In this document: piece by piece, positions 23,301 to 35,300 of the stretch
Layout of the letters: each line of letters begins with the position of its first letter
How positions within the stretch are numbered: the stretch's first letter is position 1
Assembly: GCA_026874595.1 (NCBI GenBank)
Contig: CM049307.1
Span: forward strand, 40,680,362-40,744,361
DNA length: 64,000 nt
Direction of reading: 5' to 3'
DNA from: Sipunculus nudus
Lineage: Eukaryota; Annelida; Sipuncula; Golfingiida; Sipunculidae
Made by a program: the position numbers and the translations under genes
Notes under the pieces: generated by a model
Database searches by the model: none
The model's input: only the letters and a program-made list of their open reading frames with translations
What the model was told of the DNA's origin: nothing

Positions 23301-26300
23301 TCTACTGAATACTGAAGTTAAATCAGTCAGCACCTAATTGGTTGATACTGTTATAATTGTAAAAAATACACCATTGTTTTGAAGATGCACATATATAGTG
23401 TTACAACTAAACTGAACCAGAAATACATGATTTGGAAGACACAATATTACAAATTAAAATCAACATAAATATGGTTTTTCTTTTCTGTAAACATTTATCA
23501 ATGAGAAGTTTATTTAAGTGATGATTATCTTGTATGTTAACACTCAATTGGTATTTTATAAATTATATTTTTATTAACATTAAAATATGGGTACATTAAC
23601 CTGCATCTAATCAGTAAATTTTTTACCAAAGTAGTTTTTATAATTTACTTTTTATTCATTCTGGTATTTTTTTTTATTTCTAATATCTTTTTCTTTTTAC
23701 ATTACAGTAATATATAAAATTTATTTATTAGATAAATTTCCTTTTTAACAGTTGTGCCATTTCTTGTTTCCATACATCTTTTTTAACAAGGTCACATTAT
23801 TGATTGCTTGGTTATACATTAAAGTTGGTATGTTCATCAATACCATTTGACCAATCCTGCGGCTAATTCAATACTGTTCCCTGGGGCGTGGTATAGACCA
23901 GCAGATACATTTGTTGACCATTGTATTCATCAAAGCCCACAAGACAGTAAACCGCCTTCCCTCTCGGCAGACAAATATTTGTCGATCCATTATGCCTTAG
24001 ACAGATTGACAAGCAGCGCAGCTGAATGTTTTTGGATATATATGGTAGTATATTGAGCACACCAGTGTCATTGATATCTGAGTGCTTGAGTAATTTTGAA
24101 GCGTGGGGTATCCTAGGGCTTGCCCGTTAAGTCCTCGCGTTATGCATTGTGTACACTACCTTGTTCTGACGTTTAGAGGTAGCTGCACCCACGGACCAAT
24201 GTATAACTGTCCCTTGTGGCTCATGTACGTTATTCTCTCTTAACTCTTGGCCAAGTACTCTCTGATCCTCTAATGAACCGGGTCATGAATAATTCATCCC
24301 CTCTTGTTCTGATCACAGTGCTAGTCAATCACAGATGTTTCATCTGTATCCATGAGGATCTTGCAGTTCACAGGCATTTTGACTTCATCAGGTCAACTGT
24401 GTTCTTATTCTGGAATCCGCTGTGCCATTTTCACAAGTTTATAACCTAAGTTTAATGAAGCAAGTTTCATATATGAAAGGGTTTCATCAAGCTGTCAGTT
24501 ACACATTTCACAAGATATCACATTGAAAATTAAAAAAAAAAATAACAGCTGGAGGTCCATAACATCACTAATACAAACACTTCTCTGTTAGGGACAAACA
24601 CCACACCCTGTAAGTGTCTGTAATGGGGGGGGGGGGGTGTTACACTAATTTTGTGACATAAGGTGTAATTGTTTCATCCTTGCCTTATCTAAAGTTTATT
24701 GTAAACCAGTTGAAAAAAATATTGGAACTACATGGATATGATGAGGTACTCTAATTTTGGTGTTAATTTTTAGCTCAGCTGACTATAAGTCATCTGAGCT
24801 ATAGTCGTGGTCCATTGTCCGTCGTCCGTCCGTCCGTCCGTCCGTCCGTCCGTCCGTCCGTCCGTAGATGTGGCACGTTTTGAAACCGTAAGACCTAGGA
24901 ATCCAAAATTCGGCATAATGTTAGATGTCCCCAAGATCTCCTACCAAGCCGAAAACTGGGTCTTTGCAACTTCGTTCCTTTGAGAAATTAAGGAAAAACC
25001 TTAATTTTTTATTAAAAACCTATTTTCACACTTTAGGACTGCCTAATATCAAAACCACTCATCTGTTTTTCCTCATATTTACCATAAATATTCCTCTATA
25101 TAGTTCCTATGTACATGCCAGAAATTATGTCTGTATTATTTAATTTAAAAAAGTTCTGGGCCCAAACATAATGCATTTTGAAAAAAATAAGGAAAGATAT
25201 TTGATCACTTAACACAAAAAATGTTAAAGCTGTGGACCTTTTTTCCAGTAATATAACTTCAATTAATCAAAATTTAATTGTATACCCAAAATTAGATGAA
25301 AATCTTTTAAATTTTTTAAAATATTAATAAAAATAAAAAATTGGTACCTTAAATTTTGCCCAACTTTGACCATGGCACGTTTTTTTCCTGTAAGTACTGT
25401 GGATTTAATTTTCACAGCATGTTTTTGTCAGCATTTCAACTGTTAACACCAAAAATTTCAAACCAGTTGATCAAAAACTGTAGATTTTAATCAAGTTTTC
25501 AAGCACCTTGTAACATATTGTTTACATCAAGCTAGTGTTATGCAGTTTGCAAAAGCTCAGCTCCCCAGCTTCAGCTCTAAGTTCCTTAAAATTCAGCATA
25601 CAGTTAGATGTCTCCAAAATCCCCTACCATGCCAAGAATTTGGTCACTAGGACGTAATACCTTCGAGATATTAATGAAAAACTTCATTTTTCCATTAAAA
25701 ACCCATTGTTACACTTCAAGACTGCCTAATATCAAAACCACTGATCTGACTTTAATCATAAACAATATACATATTTTTCATTCTCTATGCACATCCCAGA
25801 ATGATGTCAGTATTGCGTAATTGTTTTAAGTTATGGGCCCAAACATAATGCACTTTGTAAAAAATCAAGAAATATATTTACTCCCTTAACAAGGGCATTG
25901 CTAGAGATTTTTTTGTCAGGGATGTAACATTATTTAATCAAGATTCAATTGAATACCCAAAATTAGTTCTGAATTTTTCAAATTTTATAAGTTATTAGTA
26001 TAAATATAAAATTAGTACCTTAAATTTTGCCCAACTGTGACCATGGCACCTTTGTTTCCCGTGAGCACTGTTGATATAATTTTCATATCATGCACACATA
26101 AGGATTTCAGCTTTTTAGTTTAGAAAGCTGAAAGAAATTGGCCAAAAATTGTAGCTTTTATTAATGTTTTTTATGAGACCCTGTCAGACTTTGGCTCTCT
26201 CCAGCCCCTCTTGAGTCACCTGTATGTTGACCTTGTTGACCTTTCATCAAATTATGCACGCTTGAGGCGAGGCATACAGGAATCCAGGCAGCTTATGGCC

Positions 26301-29300
26301 AGCCACAGTTGATCCAGGTGTCCAACCCAACTCATCTAGTAGTTTTAACCAACAACATAACAATAAACAACAAATAAATAAATTTTTATTGGTTTTTAAT
26401 AACAAATTAAAGAAAAATAGAAAAGGAATTTGTTAGTTTATAATAACAGGAAATTAACTTGCAGTTACTGATGATATAAGAATCTTGTATCGATGGGTAG
26501 AATGTCACATATTCCAAATAACACCATGCAGTCACCTATGGCATTTTTCAGTTCAATTTTAATGATAAAGAAGTAAATCATATTATTCATTACTAATCAT
26601 TAGGGATCATATGAAGGAAATTAATGATAGACAAAGATGCAGTTGATAATATTAATCTAGATTCCTACTGTGTCTAGTGTGTACATTGATGTGAAATTAG
26701 TCCAAAATGAATTTTTTACAGTTATTTTTTAATATAAATAAAAGCCATAAAACCAGGTACTTATGATCATTATTTAAATGTGTGAATTTTGTATATTCTG
26801 GATTCTCAACATCATTGTTTGGTGAAAATTGAATAAATACCAGACATGGTGCTAATACTTTGTAATTGTATTTAAATACGAATATGATTATGTACTCCAT
26901 TATAAAATTTCTTGCATAAAGAATGGGAATTCAGGTAAAAATGAAAGTATATGAATACTCGTGCAAATACTTTCAAAATGTATTCATGAATGCATTCATG
27001 AATATATTCTTTAATATTATTTTAATAATCATATCAGTTATATTTCATTTTAAACAATCATATGATTCTCTTATTATTTTTAATAAAAATTATATTTGGG
27101 ACAATATTTGTAATTTTTTTTTAATAAATAGTTAAACTCTTATATTATATGTTCTGCTTATAAGTTATATGGCCAAGTCAAAATCTGTGTGACAATAGTA
27201 CTCCAATTGTTAATAAAATAAATGAAATCAATCCTCTTCCCTGTCTCCAAAGGTACTATCAAAATCATACATAAGCTAAACAACAACAACTCATAATACA
27301 GCTTATATTTATTACCACACAAAACCAGCATGTGCCTCATTTCTAAATAATATTTTTTTTATCATATATAACAGCTGAGCGTCGTGACCCATAGGTCCCT
27401 TGTTTCAATTTTAGTCTCATTAAGTACCACCATCATTGTTCAATAATATTAGTTATCATGTGAAAACTTGATTTTCCACTTAATCATCCATGTTAACTTT
27501 GAGTAACATGTTATTTTTAATTTCAAGTGAAGCATTGTTCAGCTCTTAGTATTTTGCAAACCTAATCCAACTACAGTGCAACACAGGAATTTTTTTTTCC
27601 ACATACAGTACCATTCACTGGTTAGCTCTCTATAAGCACTGGACCTCTTTAGGAGCAAAAAGAAAATATTTGTATGTCGTAATGGAAAGGAAGCCTTTGA
27701 ATTAAAAAACATGTTGGTCATCAAGATTACCTCAAGAATAATATATTGTCCCTTGGGTTTAATCTAAACCCTCCACAAAAAAAAACAAAATGGTACAGAA
27801 AAGTTTGTGTGAAATTGCACACAGACAAACAAAAATACCAATAGTAAAATATAATACTTCTTACTACCTGGCAGATTTAAATAAATAAAATCCTTCAAAA
27901 TTTTGATAGTTTGAAATATTTACTGAACCATTTCTTCAAGCTGGCATATTCTTGGCATGATTTTGCATGTCATTATATGGAGGAAATATCCTTGTTCTGT
28001 CTCTGACTTGTTTTTAGAAACAGGATGTAATGTTTTTAAGGATTCACAATATTTCAATCAGTACATAGTCTAACAGTACTGGTCTGCTTAGGTAAGATTG
28101 AAATGAGTAGGTAAGAGTTGTCTTGTTTAATAGACGCTCAGTATTTTTAGAATACTGTAACTTTTTTTTCAAACTAAGTACCAGGAGTTACAATATCTTG
28201 TATCATCTGAATACCTACCACTTGATCCTGTTATCCTGAATAAGTGCACCTTCAAATTCATCTCATACTATATAAACATTAAGTATACTCTTATAATATT
28301 ACGCCGAATAAACTGAATACCAGGAGTAATTTTATCCTGTATAAATGTATTATCAAAAGTATGATTGACCTTTGGCATAAATTAGTACCAAAATATTATT
28401 ATCATCCAGTAAAACATGAATAAAACTTGTTTTAAACAAAATCACACCTTTCAGTGGCATTAAAGCAGATATACACCAAGCATCTTGATGAACTGTTTTT
28501 CTATGATGCAAGGATTTGGGGCTGATATTCCCAAGCAATTTTATATTGATTTAGAAAATCAGACATTTTATAATGTAAAAAGTAAATTATGATACTTGGG
28601 GAATTTGATTATTTTCTATAGGAAATACCTGAACATGATCCTGGAATTCCAGAGTATGCCAAGTATCCAGACTGTTATGAATTCATTCATAATGTAAGAA
28701 TGATAGTCAGCCATGTGTTATGAGAGATACCTTGCTAAAGCTTAACAGCAAATCAATTAAAGACAGGTGTTGAGGTTGATCAGTTGTATCCAGAAGGATC
28801 CTTAGTCAGGATTGATAAAATTGAACTATCGGCATGTCAGTCAGGGTTTTTTTCACGCACATTAACAAGAGATAGACAGCTATTCTTGATGGTACTCAGG
28901 TATAGACTGTTGTTTTATGGTCTCTCTCATGTGACCATGGCTGCGGAGGAATCAAAGCGTCTCACCTGTCACTTCACTTGTCACTTAAGGCTTTGATATG
29001 ATACTGTGGTGTTTAGCAAGGTTGTATACCTGTATGCTATTAGATAGCAGTTATAATGTAAGCAGGGGGTTACTCAATACCGATTGATATTTCTCTGGGT
29101 TTTTATTATTTTGCTTAGAAATAGACCTTCAAAGTTGATTGTATTTATAAATGTACATATTTGTATTCAGTGCCTTTTAATCTTTTATTAAAGGCATTTG
29201 TTAATAACACCTCAGTATATAGCTTGTAACACATTCTAGATTCATTAGTCCACCCTAGGAAACTTGTTTGTCAAATATGCAACTCAGAAAAATTAGTGAA

Positions 29301-32300
29301 ATATTCTTTGTTGTATTATTAAAGTAATTATTTAATAGGAAAAAAATCTGTATTTAAAATAAAACTTTAAATTATCATGTATTATTATAAATGATCTGGT
29401 TTATTTGACACCTGATTTTTTTAAATCTTTTTTTCATAATTTTTTTAAATAAGACATTAAGAATTTGAACAGTATAAATTAAAAGTGTGTATCATGGAAT
29501 TAATGTAGCTAATACTGTAACATTGTATTTAATCAAACTATCAGGTGACCCTTATATTATAATTATTGTTTAACTTAACTAAAATAACGCTGTCTTTTGA
29601 AAAATACATTAGTAGCTGTAATTAAGATGTTTCATTTTATTTATATCTGTCCTTCTGGAGGGAGCCTGTAAATAATTTGTGTCTCTCATCTAAAAACATT
29701 TTGCACCCAGAGTACCTTTAGGGTGTTGCTATATATTGGACCAAGTCAACATGGCTAAGGTCTTCAAAATGCAAGGCTGGTCGATGAGCAGCTTAACATG
29801 GATCAGAAATTGTTAGGTACCCAGAGTACTGTCAACAGTCTCTAATACCCGGGTGAACGAGGGGCCTGCAGCAGGATTAGGCATTTTGTCAGCGCAATAT
29901 AATTATCCCTAGCAACCACTGGTTGTCTTTTCTGTATGTATGGTTACAACAGATTTTGCTAAGGATTTAGTGATCAGTGCTCCTAAATGCATGTACAGTT
30001 ATATCAGATATTAAGCTTACAATGTAGAAATTTTTAATCTAATTAACTCTACTTTTGTAAAACAGTTTTTGTCTGGTTAGCAAGTGTGAAAATTGTAAAC
30101 AGAATGATAAAAAATATGACTTTTTTGTCAGGGATGATACAAAATAGAAATATTTCCTAATATTAAATGTAGTAAACTCACAGAGAGAAGCATGTATATA
30201 GAGTTATTAGAGTGAGGAGTTCTAATAATTAAGTTTGTCATATAGTAAACAACATTAATTTAAGTCAAACAATGAAACCAATGAAAACATGTCCCAAAGT
30301 TACCTGTGAGCTTTAAGTAAACACCTTGATTAAAAATTGGCCTAAACCATCTTGATGCTCCACCAGTTATTGTATAAACTTATGAATGATTTTCATGTAT
30401 TAGAATAATGAGACACCTGTCCTTCCCATAAATCTGAACAGCTCAGGATTTTTATCAGACATGTACAAAACTTTCCATAAAATTTACACACATGATCTTT
30501 TTTAACTTAGCTGACTATAAGTCATCTGAGCTATAGTAGTGGGCCATAGTCTGTCCGTCCGTCCGTCAGTAGATGTGTCATGTTTTGAAACTGTAAGACC
30601 TAGGAATCCAAAATTTGGCATAATGTTAGGTGTCCCCAAGATCTCCTACCAAGCCGAAACTGAGTCTTTGCGACTTTGTTCCTTTGAGAAATTAAGGAAA
30701 AACCTCAATTTTTTATTAAAAACCTATTTTCACACTTCAGGGCTGCCTAATATCAAAACCACTCATCTGTTTTTCCTTATATTTACCATAAATATTCCTC
30801 TATATAGTTCCTATGTACATGCCAGAAAATATTTGGTCCCTTAGCACAAAAAAATGTTAAAGCTGAAGCCTTTTTTTCAGTAATATAACTTAAATTATTC
30901 AAAATTTAATTGTATACCCAAAATTTCTCGTAAGTATATTTAATTTATTTTTCACAGCCAGGATACATGTGGATTTAATCTGTTGAATTCTAAAATTTTA
31001 AAGTAAAAGCTTAAAAATTATTCTAATTATTGAAGGTTTTCAAATGCTCATTTTGTATATCCAAGACCCCACTCTTGCTCACTATAGCCTTGCCTAGGTA
31101 ACCCTATTAGTGATGCAGCACCCATCTCTCTGCCTTTTTTTTTTTTAATATTTTTAAAAATAATTTCATTTAAATTAAATTTTATCCTTTATGTATATGC
31201 AGAGGTGCTGTAGCTCCCACCAGTCCCTGTAAGCACCATTTAATTTTTGTATTTATATCCAAAGGTGTTTTAACTCTTCCCCCCCCCCCCAACAGTAATT
31301 GAGCCCTAGTTCCTGAGCACTGAGGATAGTATTTTTATTTGCAACTTAAAAAATCTATGGTGGTGCAGTTATAACTCTCACAATCAGCTGAGTGCCATGA
31401 CCCATGGGTCCCTTATTTATTTAGGAAAAAAGATCTGGCACATTTAAATTTAGAGCATGTGTGTGTGTGTTTTATCTTTTAATTTTTATGTAAGAAAGTT
31501 TCCTCTATTGCATATGTGTAATACAGATTGTGCATTTATATACAGGTACCTAGATGTCTAATCTTGTGGTTGGGTTTTCTTTTTTCTTTCATTCAGGCTC
31601 AAATATATGTATCATTTATTGATCATCCTACTATTATATGAGAATTTTGGCATTGTCCAGAAAAGTGTCATTTCATTCTATACTTTACTAATAAACATCC
31701 CCTCGCCACCAAACTCTCTCAGCATATAGTTTCTTACCTGGACACTGTCTCTGGAGTACTTTTGTAGCACCTTTATCATACCCTGACAGGTTTATTTTTT
31801 TTCCAGTGTGTCTCCAAACTGTCATGGGAGCTGCCATTATGCGAACACACTGAAGCCACAATATCACAGGTTGCATGGAGAAATTATGTGTATACCTTCA
31901 GTTAAAGTTATTGTTGATTTGTTTTACAGCTGATGTCCCTGGTACAAGACATGATGACAGAGATGAATGAACTGAAGGACATGAAAAACGACATCAAAGG
32001 CCTGAAAGACTTATATAATGACATACAGAAACAACTAGCCGAGGTGAGTACCCTACTATATAATGACATAAAGAAACAACTAGCTGAGGTGAGTACCATA
32101 TTATATAACTACAAACAGAAACAACTGGCAGAGGGGAGTAATAATCCAGCCAACTTCACAAATGTACAAACTGCATGTTGATGTGTTATAAAAGTGGAAT
32201 TATCTGCAAGTGTATCCTTTGTACATTGTGATATTCACACAAATTGAATACTTCATCCATAAACATCTCCATTTTATACTACATAACCAATTTTTATATA

Positions 32301-35300
32301 TGACAATTTGGTAGCATAATTAGCACTAAAATGTTTCACTATACAATTCCCAGTGTTTTCTGTATCATTTATTGAATTCCTTGAAGAATAATTCTTTTAT
32401 GGACAAGAAACTTGCAATACATTGTGTGGTGTATTTTTCCTATTCATGGACTTGAGACATTAGTTGAAATGTAAGCATGTAAATTAAACTTCTGTTAATT
32501 TTTTATGCAGTGGCCAAAGATATTTGAATTAAAACATAAAATTATTGATTTTGTACAAATTGACTTATTTTTTCGCAGTTGTATGAGAGAATTAGTATGA
32601 TTGAATAAATATAACATATTATGAATATGCAGCAGCACTAGCATACTGGCAGACACTCCCACCTACTATGACCTAGCAAAGTATATATTCAGCTTTTTTA
32701 TATGACAGACACCAACAAACCCTAGCCCCTTGCAATATCTGTTGATGATATGCCTGCAACAGGCCATCATGTATGGGCAGTTCACGGGTACTAAATCCTG
32801 TGAAAATTATATGTGTGGTTGTGTGAGGGCACCTGTAGTTATAGTCCTTCTAACAGTAAGGATGACAGAATTTAATTAATGCTGTACATGGTACATGGTT
32901 GATGTCACTGGAGTAAACAGGTGGTCACTGCCCAATCTGTCCTGATAATGTGGTTGGATTCTTTTTCACATGATTAATTTTTTTTAGATTTTCACATTTT
33001 CAGTGTTTCTGGAGGGTTCCATTTTTCTTCAGTTTCAGTTTACAGTAATATTACACAGAACATATAAATTTTTATTAATTATTTAATTATATAATGTACA
33101 CCTGAAATCAACTTGACAAGGACCCAAGGGAACATATTCATGTTTCCATTTCGTGAATTTGAATCCTCGTTAACAAAAAGCCCATCACAGTATATCATCA
33201 TAATTGATGTTGGTTCCTTTTAATTATGCCGATATCAGTTTCATGTTTTGCTTTATATTGTTGAATTTGAGAAACAATGAAAATATAAATATTTACATCA
33301 TTTCAAAAATAAATTAATCGTTTTATCAGAATATACTGTCTCTGTTCAGAATAAGACTTGGATATTTTTTTTCCAACTTGTAGGTTAAAGATATGAGTGA
33401 CTTGAAGAATAAATTGAAAAGTTTGGAAGATCAAATGGTGAGTTCTTTTATAAAACAATTTGGGAATCATATTATGAATTTAGCTCTGGATTAGATATAT
33501 GTAAGGGTTTTGACAATATTTGAAAATGTTATGGTAGCAAGATATTTCCTCTCAGACATGTGAATTGTGATACCAGAACGTGTTAATATGGCAGTTTAAA
33601 AGATGAATATTTGCTTATCTTCATGTAAGATTTAATTTGCATTTGCAAGTTTCACTCACTGGTCATCATTGAAATAGGAATGATTTTTCATGTCAGTCAT
33701 TTAGCTGCATGTACAATATTTTACTGTACATATTGAAATGTGAGCTTTTGAACCTCTGGAGCTACTGACTTGAAATTTGATTTTCAACTTGAGACATCTG
33801 AAGCAGTATAACAACTTAGAATGATTTGGTCACCTGTTTTTGCAAATCTGAGTATAAAGATCCACAGGTGTTAAGTGTTACTTATTGTGTGATTTTTATT
33901 ATACCACAGAATGATTTGAACAACCAGATGAGCCAGTTCCCAAGCCCCGAAGAATTCAACAATTTAGTCACATGGGAAGGGTTAGAGAGCGCCCTCAAGG
34001 GGATGAAACAGGAATTACAGCCTGCAGAGCGAGTGGTCATCGAGATGTCCAGTCAGACAGAACCTGTAAGTGTAGCTGTAATGTAAGTTATTGTACAAAA
34101 CGTACAGTGCCTGTACTCAGGCTGTAGTTGGTTTTAGTCACTTTATTACAAAGTTTCTATAACTGTGTAGTGGAATCTTAAATCACTCATTTTTTTAATC
34201 ATTATAAATATGAAAATTTATTGCAATATCAATTTAGCTACCCTGATGAAAGACATAAACTTTGTTCATAAACTTTGTTTATGATGATTTTAAGAAATAA
34301 GCATTAGCTGCTTAGATGTGTTCATATTTTATGCTCTTGATGTTGTGAATATGTTTTTCATGTCTCAGATAGAATGTATACATTGTAGTTTTATAACCAT
34401 ATAGAGATAGAGAAATGCAGGTTTAGATACTGTTGTGGGCTTTAGTTCCTGAGGGTTTAAATTATGCAATATTTGCGAAAGGGAAAATTATATCACAAAA
34501 TTGAAATCTTCATGAAGAAGACACTTAATCTGTATAGATGAAAATTCATTTATACTCTTGCTTCATTATTTACACTAATAGTTCATGTTTTAAATGTCAA
34601 ACATTGAAATGTTTAAGTGATTTCATAAATAATATTAATAAGAGAGAATTTATGTAACCTGTGAATCAAGTATTTAATATCATAAATAATATCAAGTATT
34701 TCAAAGTGTCTTAAAATAAAAAGAAAATTTCCACCAGTTTGACCTTCCCTTGGATTTTTCCAAGTCAAATGGTTAAGGTATCGCACGCGTATTCAATAAT
34801 TTATATAATAATGGATATACACTGTGGTACTGTATGGTGAGATTGTGAAAACTGGGCCCTGGTGAAACACATTAAAAACAGAAAATCACGAAATTTAACC
34901 CCTCAAATTTGAAGCCAACTACAGTATAGTATCTACACCTGTATCACCGTTTGATAGATATTGCATAGTCCTAGAAACATAGAAGCTGTATAGACAGCAG
35001 AAAGTAGACAGAAACCAAGTAGGAACTGTCAAGGCAGATCACTGGCTTTCCTCCAAGATACCTAGAAGCAGAATATCTTTTCTAGTTGCGTATTCCTGTA
35101 GTGATGATAAATTCAGTATATAGTTTTACCCTGCATTGTAGTAGATCCATCACACCTCTCATAAATCCCTATGAATTGTCAGAATTGTTCCGCCAACTAC
35201 TTGTGAATGCATTTCTGACCTCCCAGTATAATCTATATGACATGCGTGTTCTAATATATAACCAACTGCTCGACCAACAGCAGAGACGCCCATCCAAGCA

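Larger units (their letters stand above)
17309..31929. other. QRICH2: Intron 1 (14.6 kb)
   Basis: A long AT-rich, CpG-poor intron. It contains interspersed repeats (about 17425-17592 and 20847-20991), a CpG-richer patch (23850-24430), two copies of element family B (24771, 30503), a perfect 24-bp palindrome (26981-27004), several G or C runs and one candidate exon (28622-28693). No other gene is recognised on either strand. Confidence 0.6.

Noticed and set aside
31688-31876. Minus-strand ORF of 62 codons with a coding-like look
   Set aside because: No motif recognised, no clear splice sites, and too short to support on its own.
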